64,000 nucleotides of DNA from an uncultured bacterium. Its GTDB lineage: Bacteria > Bipolaricaulota > Bipolaricaulia > UBA7950 > UBA9294. Position numbers and translations under genes: made by a program. The notes under the pieces are model-generated. The model saw nothing but the letters and a program-made list of their open reading frames with translations, did no database searches and had not been told where the DNA came from. The stretch is taken from positions 160,814 through 224,813 of the forward strand of contig CAIOGO010000014.1 of assembly GCA_903857865.1 (NCBI GenBank). Direction: 5' to 3'. Each line of letters begins with the position of its first letter. Position 1 is the stretch's first letter. Below, in pieces: positions 25,636 to 34,452 of the stretch.

Positions 25636-26522
25636 TGCAGCACCTCACGGATGTACAGGACGACGACGCTCAGCAAGATGAGCAGGATGATGATGCCGAT
25701 CGCCGCGCCGTATCCGGCCTGCTGCGAGCCGTACGCCCAGGTGTAGGCGTAGAGGGGGAGCGTCATCGACGCGTTGGCCGGTCCCCCTCTGGTCAAGACG
25801 TAGACGATGTCAAACGAGTTGAACGTCCAGATCGACTCCAAAGTGAGAATGATGAGGATGACCTTCTTGATGCTCGGAACGACAATCCGCAATTGCGTCT
25901 GCAAGTAGCTCGCGCCGTCGATGGCCGCCGCCTCGAGAATGTCTCCTTCGAGCGACTGCAGCCCAGCGAGGATCATGATCGTGACGAACGGAATTCCCAT
26001 CCAGATGTTGGCAATGATGCACGTCCACAGGGCGAGGTGTGTATCGATGAGCCACGCTGGGAGGTGGATCACACCAAGCCCCGAGAGGGCGGTGTTGAGT
26101 GGCCCGCCGGAGAGAAAGATGTACCGCCAGATGAGTGACACGACGACGCCGGGCAGAGCCCAGGGAATAAGCGTGACGGTCCGGAACGCACGACGGAAGC
26201 GAAGATGCCGCGAGTTGAGCATCGTAGCCAAGATGTAGGAAACGAAGAACATCGCGGCGACGCTGGTCACGGTCCAGACGAGGCTGTTGAGGAGTGCGCG
26301 GATGAAGACGGGGTCGCGGAAGAGAAGAACGAAGTTCTGCAGACCGGAGTAGACGTTCTTCCCCGTCAGCGCACGGAAGGAGTAGAAGACGCGGGAGATG
26401 CCCTGAGCCAAAGGATACAGGCTCACGAAGCACAGGACGGCGAGGGCGGGTGCCACGAACGGCAGGGCCCGCTTCTCCTCGAGGAAGGGTCGCCGCGCGT
26501 TCGCGGACCTACTGGTCTTCAT
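25632..26522 (-). CDS. ABC transporter permease, MalF type
   Basis: The 296-residue inner-membrane protein has a cytoplasmic N-terminus, six predicted helices and the EAA loop EAAAIDGASYLQTQLRIVVP. It pairs with the MalG-type permease. The start lies 14 bp inside the dehydrogenase gene. The importer family takes up oligosaccharides, glycerol-phosphates or nucleoside-like compounds; the substrate is not readable from the permeases. Confidence 0.92.
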   Translation of the reverse strand: MKTSRSANARRPFLEEKRALPFVAPALAVLCFVSLYPLAQGISRVFYSFRALTGKNVYSGLQNFVLLFRDPVFIRALLNSLVWTVTSVAAMFFVSYILATMLNSRHLRFRRAFRTVTLIPWALPGVVVSLIWRYIFLSGGPLNTALSGLGVIHLPAWLIDTHLALWTCIIANIWMGIPFVTIMILAGLQSLEGDILEAAAIDGASYLQTQLRIVVPSIKKVILIILTLESIWTFNSFDIVYVLTRGGPANASMTLPLYAYTWAYGSQQAGYGAAIGIIILLILLSVVVLYIREVLQ

Positions 26523-27534
26523 CGAAACGGATCACCGTCTTCAGCGCGTCAGGCTCCGCGGCCCGAGCGAACGCCCCTGCGGCGTCGGCAAAGGGCACCG
26601 ACGCCGTGACCACGCCGTCCAGCGCTCCGGGATGCTGTCCCATCCACGCCACGGCGTCTCGAAAGTGGCGAACCTGGAATCCGAAACTTCCCGCGACCGT
26701 CACCTCGCGGTAGTGGATGGCAAAGGCGTCCAGCGCGAGCCGCTCGCCCTTCGGGAGGCCACCGAAGAGGAGCGCCGTGCCCCCCGACGCCGTCCAGCCG
26801 ATGGCTCCCTCAGCGACGGAACGGTCGCCCACGGCGATCAGGACCCGATCGGCCTCGGGCGCACCGAACGCCGCGGTCAGCGCTTCGCCCAGCGGCATCT
26901 CGATGGGATCGACGACCGCGAGTCCGAGGCGACGAAGATGCTCTGTTCGTGCCAAGCTCACCTCGCTGATCAGGACTCTTGGGGTCAGCGTCCGCGCCAC
27001 CAAGGCCAAGAGAGCGCCCATGGGTCCACCCCCAACGACGAGGATTCGATCGCCCGAGCGCACGCACGCACGCTCGATCCCGTTCATCGCACACGCCAGC
27101 GGCTCGGCCAGCGTGGCGACGGCGTCGGACATCCCGTCAGGAACCTTGAACGTACCCCGGGCGATCACGTCATGAGGCACGATCAGGTACTCCTGGAGCG
27201 CGCCGGCGACGAAGGCCTTGTGCTGGCAGAGTTCGCCGACGCCACGCAGACAGATCGAGCAACCGCCGCACTCCACGTACGGCGCGCAGACCACTCGCTC
27301 GCCCACCACCAGCCCCCGAACGTCGTCGCCAACCGCGTCGACAACGCCAACCACCTCGTGCCCCAGGACGCACGGCGGCCGGAAGTACGGGTGACCGCGG
27401 CGGAACGCCTTGATGTCCGTGCCGCAGAGTCCGACGGCACGCACGCGGAGGCGTGCCTCGTCCGGCCCGGGACGCGGGATCGGCGCCGTTCGCACCTCAA
27501 TGCGCCCGAGATCCACGAGCTCCGCAACCCTCAT
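26509..27534 (-). CDS. Zn-dependent medium-chain dehydrogenase (sorbitol/threonine type)
   Basis: The 341-residue MDR protein oxidises a secondary alcohol with NAD(P). Catalytic zinc ligands are in GLCGTDIKAF and LGHEVVGVV. The structural zinc loop is CGGCSICLRGVGELC and the Rossmann motif is VVGGGPMGAL. I chose the ATG at 27534 (GAGGCGAG just before) over 27561. Location among importer genes suggests it acts on the imported polyol or sugar moiety. Confidence 0.88.
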   Translation of the reverse strand: MRVAELVDLGRIEVRTAPIPRPGPDEARLRVRAVGLCGTDIKAFRRGHPYFRPPCVLGHEVVGVVDAVGDDVRGLVVGERVVCAPYVECGGCSICLRGVGELCQHKAFVAGALQEYLIVPHDVIARGTFKVPDGMSDAVATLAEPLACAMNGIERACVRSGDRILVVGGGPMGALLALVARTLTPRVLISEVSLARTEHLRRLGLAVVDPIEMPLGEALTAAFGAPEADRVLIAVGDRSVAEGAIGWTASGGTALLFGGLPKGERLALDAFAIHYREVTVAGSFGFQVRHFRDAVAWMGQHPGALDGVVTASVPFADAAGAFARAAEPDALKTVIRFDEDQ

Positions 27535-27609
27535 CTCGCCTCTATCGCGTGCCATCCCCATCCTGTCCGGCTCTCCGACTCAAGCTCAAGTGGACCGATT
27601 CGGTTCTTT

Positions 27610-27660
27610 CGAGGGAGGGGGCGCAAGGCCCCCTCCCTCGGCCAAAGGCGCAACGCGCCT
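27610..27660. repeat. Two adjacent perfect hairpins, terminator-like
   Basis: The first hairpin has a perfect 13-bp stem (CGAGGGAGGGGGC, 27610-27622, with 27628-27640). The second is AGGCGC-AAC-GCGCCT (27646-27660) and overlaps the stop codon of the gene at 27659-28180, followed by AG to give CTAG. It has the paired layout of the hairpin family seen at 37-57 kb. No T-run follows, so termination or mRNA processing inside the operon is only possible. Confidence 0.7.
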
Positions 27661-28180
27661 AGTACTCCACGCGAATGCCGATGACGTACCACGACCACTG
27701 CTCGGGGGCATACAACTGCTCCACCCCAGCGATCTGGTAGGGGAATACCAGCTTCAGCGGTCCGCCGGAGCTGGCCTTGATAGCCTTGTCGTTGGCCGAG
27801 TACGCGATCAGGATCGGGTAGTCAAACGCATCCTTGATCTGGATGACGAACTCCTTGGCGTCCGACGCGATGATGACGACGCGCTTCGCGTCGGCCGGAA
27901 TGCCGACGTACTTGAGCAGATCGGACAACAGCACGCCCCCGTACAGCTTCTCGCCCATCCACGGATCGGTTACCGTGTAGGCGAGGTAGGGCAGCGCCTT
28001 CACCATGTCCAGGTCGAACCTGAACACGCCGGCGCCCTTCATGATGTCGATGTCATTGTGGAGGGCGATCGTCCCCGACATCGTCAGAGCAACCGGGCCT
28101 ATCGGCGTGGGGCCTGTCCCCAGCACCGCGACACCCATCAACGCAACGATCAACAACCCGAGACACAACGTTCGCTTCAC
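27659..28180 (-). CDS. Secreted molybdopterin-oxidoreductase-fold protein without cofactor cysteine
   Basis: The 173-residue protein begins with a signal peptide. It then shows the fold of the sulfite-oxidase/YedY molybdopterin domain: YGGVLLSDLLKYVG, VVIIASDAKEFVIQI, FDYPILIAYSANDK and GGPLKLVFPYQ. The mature part has no cysteine, so it cannot ligate molybdenum as those enzymes do. It is more likely a binding protein. GTG start with AGGA ahead. It lies between the binding-protein gene and the dehydrogenase, so it may help capture the imported substrate. Confidence 0.72.
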   Translation of the reverse strand: MKRTLCLGLLIVALMGVAVLGTGPTPIGPVALTMSGTIALHNDIDIMKGAGVFRFDLDMVKALPYLAYTVTDPWMGEKLYGGVLLSDLLKYVGIPADAKRVVIIASDAKEFVIQIKDAFDYPILIAYSANDKAIKASSGGPLKLVFPYQIAGVEQLYAPEQWSWYVIGIRVEY

Positions 28181-28268
28181 CTTGGTCCTCCTTCCCCCTC
28201 GTTCGTTTCTGAGACATCCGCTTCCCTCCTGCCGTTCCGCGCGACGAACCACCTCCTTCGTCTCTCTC

Positions 28269-29543
28269 CTATTGAAGTCCCATGCGGCGAAGGTACTCGT
28301 TCCCATCATCCATCGCCGCCTGCAGCGCCTTGTCCAGGTTCTTCGATCCAAGGACGACCCGCTCAATCTGCGGGATAAATGACTGCCATTCCCAGCCGAA
28401 GAAACCGAACATCTTCGGCTTCACATCCTCCGCAAACGGAAGCCATTGATAGAGGACATTCCACTGATCCTGTGTCGTCTGAAACTCCGGGCGGGCGAGC
28501 GCTGACTGGCGAATGGGGAAGAGCCAGTCGGCCTTCGCGATGCGCACCTGGTTCTCCGAGTTGGTGAAGTAAAGCAGAAACTGCGCCGCCTCGTCCTTGT
28601 GAGCCGAGCCGGAGTAGATGAAGACGCCCTGCGGGTCGGACTCCGTAACGTTCCGCACGGGCCCCTTGACCTCAAGCATTCCCCAGTCGAGTTGGTTCCG
28701 AGTGAGGTTGATGATCCAGCTCCGGACCCAGCACCCGAAAGTGAACATTGCGTACTTGCCCGTCTTGAAGCCCTGGAGCAGGCTCGTGAAGTCATAGCTC
28801 AGGACGTCCTGCGGCATGACGTGGTCCACCGTAATCAGGTTGGTGTAATACTCGATCGCCTGCCGTGCCGCCTGGTCGATCTCGACGTGCCACGTGCCGT
28901 CGTCATGTTTGACGAGGACCTGGCCGCCGTTTTGCGCAACAAGGCACCACCAGAGCCGCTGTTCGAGCGGCGCCAGGAGCCCCCACGTCGTCGTCTGACC
29001 GCTCGCGTCCGTCTTCGTCAGTCGGAGCGCGTAGTCCCGCAGCTCGTCCCACGTGACCATCCCGTCGGCCGGCGGAGTGATCTCCGCAGCGGCGAACATC
29101 GCCTTGTTGTAGAAGACGACGAGCGTTTCCTGCAGAAAGGGGACGCCGTAGATGCTTCCCTGATCGTCGCTGACGCCGTCCCAGCTCGCCTGGGACGTAT
29201 CGGCCAGCGTCGCTGCATCGAGGTAGCGGTTGAGCGGCTCCGCGTACCCCTGGACACCATACTCGTAGCACATGACAGTGTCCTGGTGGATCACATCCGG
29301 TCCCTGTCCGGCCTGGAAGCTCGTGAGGAGGTAGTCGTTGATGTTCTCCCACGCCACCGAGACGATCTCCACCTGGATGTCCGGCCGCGCCGCGTTCCAC
29401 TCCGCGACGATGTCCTCAACCTCGGTCACCGTGTCGTCTTGCCAAGCCGGCGTCAGGAACTGCAGCGTCACCGCTCCGGCGCACACCGCGGTCGTGGCCG
29501 CCAACAGCGCCGCCAGGCCGCCCACCCACATTGCTCGCCTCAT
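28269..29543 (-). CDS. ABC transporter solute-binding protein, family 1
   Basis: The 424-residue periplasmic or anchored protein starts with a signal peptide (cleavage near VCAGAVTLQF). It has the family-1 pattern WNAARPDIQVEI, GQGPDVIHQDT, YGVPFLQETLVVFYNK and a C-terminal tryptophan-rich segment. It should deliver the substrate to the two permeases downstream. GGGAGGT lies upstream of the ATG. The gap of about 90 bp to the next gene is the largest within the transport part. Confidence 0.9.
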   Translation of the reverse strand: MRRAMWVGGLAALLAATTAVCAGAVTLQFLTPAWQDDTVTEVEDIVAEWNAARPDIQVEIVSVAWENINDYLLTSFQAGQGPDVIHQDTVMCYEYGVQGYAEPLNRYLDAATLADTSQASWDGVSDDQGSIYGVPFLQETLVVFYNKAMFAAAEITPPADGMVTWDELRDYALRLTKTDASGQTTTWGLLAPLEQRLWWCLVAQNGGQVLVKHDDGTWHVEIDQAARQAIEYYTNLITVDHVMPQDVLSYDFTSLLQGFKTGKYAMFTFGCWVRSWIINLTRNQLDWGMLEVKGPVRNVTESDPQGVFIYSGSAHKDEAAQFLLYFTNSENQVRIAKADWLFPIRQSALARPEFQTTQDQWNVLYQWLPFAEDVKPKMFGFFGWEWQSFIPQIERVVLGSKNLDKALQAAMDDGNEYLRRMGLQ

Positions 29544-29567
29544 TGCGCTACCTCCCATCCACATGGC

Positions 29568-31211
29568 CTACTCCGCCAGCTTGACGCTGAAGATGAGGTC
29601 GAATGACTTGATCGGATCTGCGCTGGTCGGGCGATACATGCCGACCAACGAGATGTGGTCGCCGCGCACGACGATAAGGGGGAACTTGCTCACGATGATC
29701 GTCTTCGTCCCGTCGGTGGCGGAGATGTCGCTCCCCATGACGGCGCGAACCTCCAGGTTGGGAACGCCGACCATCTTCCCTTGGAAAACCTCGGGGTGAG
29801 CGATGATGTCCCCGAGAGACAGCCCCGGTTCGAGCACGTAGAAGCTCTGCTCGCCCGCGATCGATGTCCCGTCGGCCATCACAAACGTGAGCGACAGAGT
29901 GTGGTATCCCGACGGGAGCGTCGTCACATTGAGGTTGCCCGCCGCCGTGCTCCAGAGACCGTTGTCCGAGACGCGGGCCACCATGTCGTCGCCGTCATCC
30001 CAGCGATAGGACGCCGACACGGCCTCTCCCCAGACACTAGCGACGAGGCGATCCGTCCACGTGAGGGCCGCCGCCGCCGGCGAGGCGAACCAGACGTCAT
30101 TCGCTCCCACCGTGCGCCACGTGCTTTCGAGCCGCCCGCGCGAGACATCGTAGACGCGGTAGCCGAACCCAGTGCCGTCGGGGTTCGGGCCTTCCCACCA
30201 CGATCCGCACACGGCCCCGGACGTCAGCTCGACGAACGGCTCCTCACGCAGGACGAAGTTCGTGTGCCAGTGGCCGTTGATCAGGGCGGTGATATCGGAG
30301 TCGGCGAGAAGGTCCCACAGCGCCTCGTTCTCCGGAGTCTCCGCCCAGTCGGTCGTCGGCTCGTGGCAGAAGACGAGGATTGGCGCGTTGGCATCGACGT
30401 ACGCGAGATCCTGGCGCAACCACTCGAGCTGCGTGGCGCTCACCGTGTAGATCTGCGCCGTGCCCGAGAGCTGGTGTGGATCGAGGACCACGCAGTGGGT
30501 CCCCTTCATGTTGAACGAGTAGTACGTCGGGCCGAAGTGCTCCTCGTAGACGGCCTTGTCCACGGCCGGATCGCGGACCTGATCGTGGTTACCGACGGCT
30601 GCATAGACCGGCGGCGTCAGCCGCGAGACGAAGCCCTGGTCCACGGTCGCGAACCACGACTTGACTTCGGCGAGACCGGGCCCCTTCGCGTTCGCGATGA
30701 TGTCACCGGTGAGGATCACGAAATCGGGTTCGAGCGCGTTGATCTCGGCAACGAGGCCGTCCAGGGTGTTGTCAGGCAGGAACGCCATTTCCCGGTCGGC
30801 GAACGCCCTCGAGAAGGCATCCGGATCCGGCGCGAAATGGATGTCCGACAGTTGGGCGAAGACGAGCGGGCCGGACTCGTCGCGAGTCCCGAGCGGAAAG
30901 AGGACCGACTCTCCCTCGCCGGCGGTACGGTACCAGCCGGCCAAGGGCTTCATCCCGTTGGGAGTAGAGAGGAAAACGAATCGAGAACCTTCATTCTGCG
31001 GAAGCGAGAACCGGCCCGCCTCGTCCGTGCGAACGACGGAGATTCCATCGCTCACCACCGCGCCGGCCACGCCCTCGCCCTCGTCAACGACGAGATTGCC
31101 GTTCCCATCGAGGAACACCGCACCTTGGACCTCCGCTGCGCACAGAGCCCCTCCGCCAAATCCGAGTAGGAGAAGAGCGATCGAAACGATGCCTCCAGCC
31201 AGGCGTCTCAT
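29568..31211 (-). CDS. Secreted calcineurin-like phosphoesterase
   Basis: The 547-residue protein has a signal peptide and a short SdrD/SpaA-like beta domain (VFLDGNGNLVVDEGEGVAG). The metallophosphoesterase core follows (LSDIHFAP, LTGDII, VGNHDQ, FCHEP, GHWHTN), with a C-terminal beta region. All five metal-binding blocks are present. It could dephosphorylate nucleotides or sugar phosphates outside the cell before uptake, which fits its place 24 bp upstream of the binding-protein gene. Confidence 0.87.
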   Translation of the reverse strand: MRRLAGGIVSIALLLLGFGGGALCAAEVQGAVFLDGNGNLVVDEGEGVAGAVVSDGISVVRTDEAGRFSLPQNEGSRFVFLSTPNGMKPLAGWYRTAGEGESVLFPLGTRDESGPLVFAQLSDIHFAPDPDAFSRAFADREMAFLPDNTLDGLVAEINALEPDFVILTGDIIANAKGPGLAEVKSWFATVDQGFVSRLTPPVYAAVGNHDQVRDPAVDKAVYEEHFGPTYYSFNMKGTHCVVLDPHQLSGTAQIYTVSATQLEWLRQDLAYVDANAPILVFCHEPTTDWAETPENEALWDLLADSDITALINGHWHTNFVLREEPFVELTSGAVCGSWWEGPNPDGTGFGYRVYDVSRGRLESTWRTVGANDVWFASPAAAALTWTDRLVASVWGEAVSASYRWDDGDDMVARVSDNGLWSTAAGNLNVTTLPSGYHTLSLTFVMADGTSIAGEQSFYVLEPGLSLGDIIAHPEVFQGKMVGVPNLEVRAVMGSDISATDGTKTIIVSKFPLIVVRGDHISLVGMYRPTSADPIKSFDLIFSVKLAE

Positions 31212-31212
31212 C

Positions 31213-31959
31213 CTAGCCTCCCTTCCCGTGGACGGCCTCCACGAGCGCGCGGACGGCGTCCGTGGGATTCGCCGTCCCGAACACCGTCCGTCCGAACGCG
31301 ACGCCCGCCGCGCCGCGCTTCACGGCCTGACGCGCCATTTCTGCCAGATTCTCCGACTTCGCCCCCCCGGCGACGAGCACGGGAACCGGACAACTTCGCG
31401 GGATGTCGGCAAACGTCGGCTCGCCCCCGCCATACGCTTTCACGACATCGGCGCCAAGCTCGTACGCCACACGGGCACCCAGAGCGATCGACGGGACGTC
31501 GTGGAACTTCTTCGGGTCGGCGATCAGCATCTCCGCCACGAGCGGCATGCCCCACCGCGCGCACGACTCGCCGATCTCGGCAAGCAGGGCGAGCGAGGCC
31601 GCCTCCCCCGGACCGCCGAGGAAGCCCATCGCAATGACCGCGTCCGCGCCAACGGCGACGGCGCGCTCGACGGTGAGGATCTGCCGGTGGTAGTCGAAGC
31701 ACGGATTCGCGTCCGTGCTCGCTCCGGTAACGCGCACGATGAGCGCGCAACGTCCGGCGTAGGAGGCCGCCGAACGCTCCAACGCTCCGGGGTTCAGGAT
31801 GATCCCGTCCGCTCCGCCGTCCACGACGCGCAGGACGATGCTTGGCATGTCCTCCAGGCCGGGCATCGCCCCGTTGAACTGCCCGTGGTCGAGGGCGATC
31901 ACGACCGACCGCCCGTCCTCGCGGAAGAGCCGCGCCAACCTCGTCGTCTTGCCGATCAC
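31213..31959 (-). CDS. Class I aldolase of the DhnA/FbaB/LsrF family
   Basis: The 248-residue TIM-barrel aldolase has VVIALDHGQFNG near the N-terminus, the Schiff-base lysine segment ADVVKAYGGG, and the phosphate-binding VAGGAKSENL and GVAFGRTVF. Relatives cleave ketose phosphates (fructose-bisphosphate, the LsrF substrate) or build the aminoheptulosonate of archaeal aromatic synthesis. GTG start overlaps the LacI stop as GTGA. In this operon it likely cleaves the phosphorylated sugar part. Confidence 0.82.
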   Translation of the reverse strand: MIGKTTRLARLFREDGRSVVIALDHGQFNGAMPGLEDMPSIVLRVVDGGADGIILNPGALERSAASYAGRCALIVRVTGASTDANPCFDYHRQILTVERAVAVGADAVIAMGFLGGPGEAASLALLAEIGESCARWGMPLVAEMLIADPKKFHDVPSIALGARVAYELGADVVKAYGGGEPTFADIPRSCPVPVLVAGGAKSENLAEMARQAVKRGAAGVAFGRTVFGTANPTDAVRALVEAVHGKGG

Positions 31960-32954
31960 TTTCCACTCCTTTGCGCGATACAGGTACCCCCGGGGACGAG
32001 CGTCGTCGTCAACCGCAGCGAGCCATCCTCGCCGTCGAGAAGGCGGCGGGCCGCTTCTCGCCCCATTTCGTGAACGGGGACCTCGACCGTCGTAAGCTCC
32101 GGACGCAGGAACGTCGCGTAGGGAACGTGCGGCACGTGGTCGAATCCGGCCACGCCGAGGTCACCGGGGACCGAGAGCCCCTCCTCTTCCGCGGCGCGCA
32201 GGACGCCGAACGCCATGAGGTCGTTGCCCGCCACGATCGCGTCGACCTCTTCGCGCTGCAGAATCTCGCGCGCGCACTGAAAGCCTGACTCGAACGTGAA
32301 CGTCCCCAGCCGCAGGCTCGCGAGCTTCTTGCCCGCATGGCGGAGCGCATCGCGGAATCCGCGCAGCCGGTCCTCCGCCGTGCTGACGTCCGCGGGGCCC
32401 GCCACGTACGCGATGCGCGCGTAGCCCAAGCCCAACAGATGTTCGCCAAGTCGTTGGCTGGCCGCGCGGTTGTCCGCCTCGACCACCGGAAACCCGTCCA
32501 GGCGGCGGTCGGCGAGGATCACGCGCACGCCGCGATCCGCCAAGCGCTGCATGGCCCGCGCGTCCGGACGACCGGTGGGGACAAGCAGGACGCCCTCGAC
32601 GTCCTCCGCCAAGAGCATGTCAAGGTACCGCGCCTCGCGTTCCGGTTCATGGTTGCTGTCGCAGATCAGCGCCGTGTACCCGCGTTCGAAGGCCACCGAT
32701 TCGACACCTCGGGTGAGCAGGGCGAAATAGAGGTTCGTGATGTCCGGAACGAGGATGCCCAACACGTGCGTTCGCTGGCGACGGAGGCGCTGGGCCGCTT
32801 TCACTGGGGTGTAGTCGAGAGCTCGAATGGCCGCGAGAACCCGCTCCTTCGTCTCGGGGCGCATGTGGTCTGCAGCGTGATCGTTGAGCACGCGCGAAAC
32901 AGTGCATGGGGCGACGCCCGCGTGTTCAGCCACTTCCCGGATGGTTGCTCGCAT
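31956..32954 (-). CDS. LacI-family transcriptional regulator
   Basis: The 332-residue regulator has the helix-turn-helix TIREVAEHAGVAPCTVSRVLN and hinge AAQRLRRQRTHVLGILVPD. A periplasmic-binding-like ligand domain follows (VAGNDLMAFGVL, GVAGFDHVP). It is the first gene of the minus-strand operon and has its own operator 8-21 nt upstream of the ATG. It should repress itself and the catabolic genes until a sugar- or nucleoside-like inducer binds. Confidence 0.93.
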   Translation of the reverse strand: MRATIREVAEHAGVAPCTVSRVLNDHAADHMRPETKERVLAAIRALDYTPVKAAQRLRRQRTHVLGILVPDITNLYFALLTRGVESVAFERGYTALICDSNHEPEREARYLDMLLAEDVEGVLLVPTGRPDARAMQRLADRGVRVILADRRLDGFPVVEADNRAASQRLGEHLLGLGYARIAYVAGPADVSTAEDRLRGFRDALRHAGKKLASLRLGTFTFESGFQCAREILQREEVDAIVAGNDLMAFGVLRAAEEEGLSVPGDLGVAGFDHVPHVPYATFLRPELTTVEVPVHEMGREAARRLLDGEDGSLRLTTTLVPGGTCIAQRSGK

Positions 32955-32961
32955 GGTCGGG

Positions 32962-32975
32962 GGAAATCGTTTTCC
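32962..32975 (-). promoter_or_regulatory. LacI-type operator
   Basis: GGAAATCGTTTTCC is a palindrome with one mismatched pair and the central CG typical of LacI-family operators. It lies between the predicted transcription start and the lacI-type start codon. A second half-site-like CGAAATCG follows at once. Repression would block the start of the whole operon. Confidence 0.75.
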
Positions 32976-32989
32976 GAAATCGTTGCATC

Positions 32990-33018
32990 ACTCTAGTCGT
33001 CGGCTTGGGATGTGTCAA
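32990..33018 (-). promoter_or_regulatory. Sigma70-like promoter of the catabolic operon
   Basis: On the minus strand TTGACA (33018-33013) and TAGAGT (32995-32990) are separated by exactly 17 bp. Transcription would start near 32983, about 8 bp before the operator. It is the strongest promoter match I found ahead of the minus-strand gene train from 32954 down to 9562. Confidence 0.78.
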
Positions 33019-33120
33019 GTGGCGTGCGCTTCCTTTGACCCACTGGCGGAATCGAGCGACGCGGACGCTGCACACCGCTCTCCCAGCGGATGCGCGTCGG
33101 AGTCCGGGAACGCGCTGTGC

Positions 33121-33318
33121 CTAGTGTGTCGACACGGTCGGTGCCGCGAGTGCCATCAACCGCTCGGCCGCAGGCCGAGGGTCAAACGGTCCGTACAGGC
33201 AGTCGCCCAGGTTGACGACACGGCGAATGCCGCGGCGCGCGATCTCCGCAAGAACAGCATCCAGAGCACGAACGTTGCCGTGAATGTCCGACAAGACCGC
33301 GATCGGCTCGCAATCCAC
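33121..33318 (-). pseudogene. Truncated metallophosphoesterase
   Basis: The 65-residue frame begins like a calcineurin-type phosphodiesterase (PIAVLSDIHGN, then VVNLGDCLYGP), so metal blocks I and II are present. It stops before the GNHE and GHTH blocks that the family needs; relatives are at least 160 residues. It lies 27 bp after the aminotransferase gene and before the operon promoter. It is probably a remnant, though a short expressed product cannot be excluded. Confidence 0.65.
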
Positions 33319-33345
33319 GTGCGGGCTCCCTTCCGTTCCGACACA

Positions 33346-34443
33346 CTACCGGCCGAGGACGCGTTCGAGCGCGGCGACGAACCGCTCGTTCTGCGGCATC
33401 GTCCCGATCGAGACGCGCAAGCACTCCGGCAGGTCATAGGCCGCGCATGGGCGCACGATGACGCCCTCTCGCAAGAGCCGTTGCTGCACGACGCCGGCCT
33501 CGGGGCCGATGCGCACGAGGACGAAGTTCGTGTGGCTTTCAGCGAACTCGAGGCCGAGGCGCCGGAACTCCCCGTACAGAGACTCGCGCCCCTTCCGGTT
33601 CTCCGACACCGTGAAGCGCACAAACTCCTCGTCGTCGAGCGCGGCGATTCCCGCCGCCTGGGCGACCGAGTTCACGTTGAACGCCGGCTTCACCTTGAAC
33701 AGCGGGGCGATCGTGTCCCGATGGCCGAAGCCATAGCCGATGCGGATCCCGGCCAGCCCGTAGACCTTGGAGAACGTCCGCAGGACGAGCACGTTCCGCC
33801 GCCCTTCGCGCACGTAGCCCAGACTGTCGGGAAACTCGGACGAGTCGGCCATCTCGGCGTAGGCATCGTCGAGAACAACCAACACGCTGTCCGGCACCCG
33901 CGCCATGAATCGGTCGAGTTCGGCGGCCGTCACCATCGTACCCGTCGGGTTATTGGGGTTGCAGACATAGACGATGCGCGTTCGGGCGTTCATCGCCCGC
34001 GCCATGGCGTCGAGGTCGATGCGGTAACCCGGCGCGAGCGGTGTCTTCACCAGCTTCGCCCTCATCGCGTGCGTGTAGATGTCGTAGATCGGGAACGACG
34101 AGCGACTGGCAATCACCTCGTCGCCGTCGTCGAGGTAAGCCATGGAGAGCTCGAGAATCAGGTCGTCGGCGCCGTTTCCGACCGCCACTTCGTCGAGCGA
34201 AAAGCCAAATCGATGCGCAATGGCCATCCGCAGGTCGTAACTCGCGCCATCGGGATAGATGTTGGCCGTCTCGAGCGCGCCGCGCATGGCGTCCAGCGCC
34301 TTCGGCGAAACGCCGAGTGGGTTCTCGTTCGACGCCAGCTTGATCACGTCGTGGATGCCGAGTTCCCGTTCGACCTCGCCGATCGGCTTGCCCGGGACGT
34401 ACGGCTTGATCGAGTCGAGACCCCGCTGCGGACGAAGCGACAT
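33346..34443 (-). CDS. HisC-like aminotransferase, probably for aromatic amino acids
   Basis: The 365-residue fold-type I PLP enzyme has LASNENPLG, YPDGASYDLRMAIA, CNPNNPTGT, DDAYAEMA and the PLP lysine in RTFSKVYGLAGIRIGYG. By sequence it is histidinol-phosphate aminotransferase-like. It lies 9 bp after an ADP-forming acyl-CoA synthetase and indolepyruvate oxidoreductase genes, not with his genes. Transamination of aromatic amino acids to the 2-oxo acids used by IorAB is therefore the more likely job. Confidence 0.87.
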   Translation of the reverse strand: MSLRPQRGLDSIKPYVPGKPIGEVERELGIHDVIKLASNENPLGVSPKALDAMRGALETANIYPDGASYDLRMAIAHRFGFSLDEVAVGNGADDLILELSMAYLDDGDEVIASRSSFPIYDIYTHAMRAKLVKTPLAPGYRIDLDAMARAMNARTRIVYVCNPNNPTGTMVTAAELDRFMARVPDSVLVVLDDAYAEMADSSEFPDSLGYVREGRRNVLVLRTFSKVYGLAGIRIGYGFGHRDTIAPLFKVKPAFNVNSVAQAAGIAALDDEEFVRFTVSENRKGRESLYGEFRRLGLEFAESHTNFVLVRIGPEAGVVQQRLLREGVIVRPCAAYDLPECLRVSIGTMPQNERFVAALERVLGR

Positions 34444-34452
34444 GCTGACCCC

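Noticed and set aside
24808..26522. Absence of the importer ATPase read as a broken transporter
   Set aside because: CUT1 importers often share a distant ATPase, and both permeases keep intact EAA loops.
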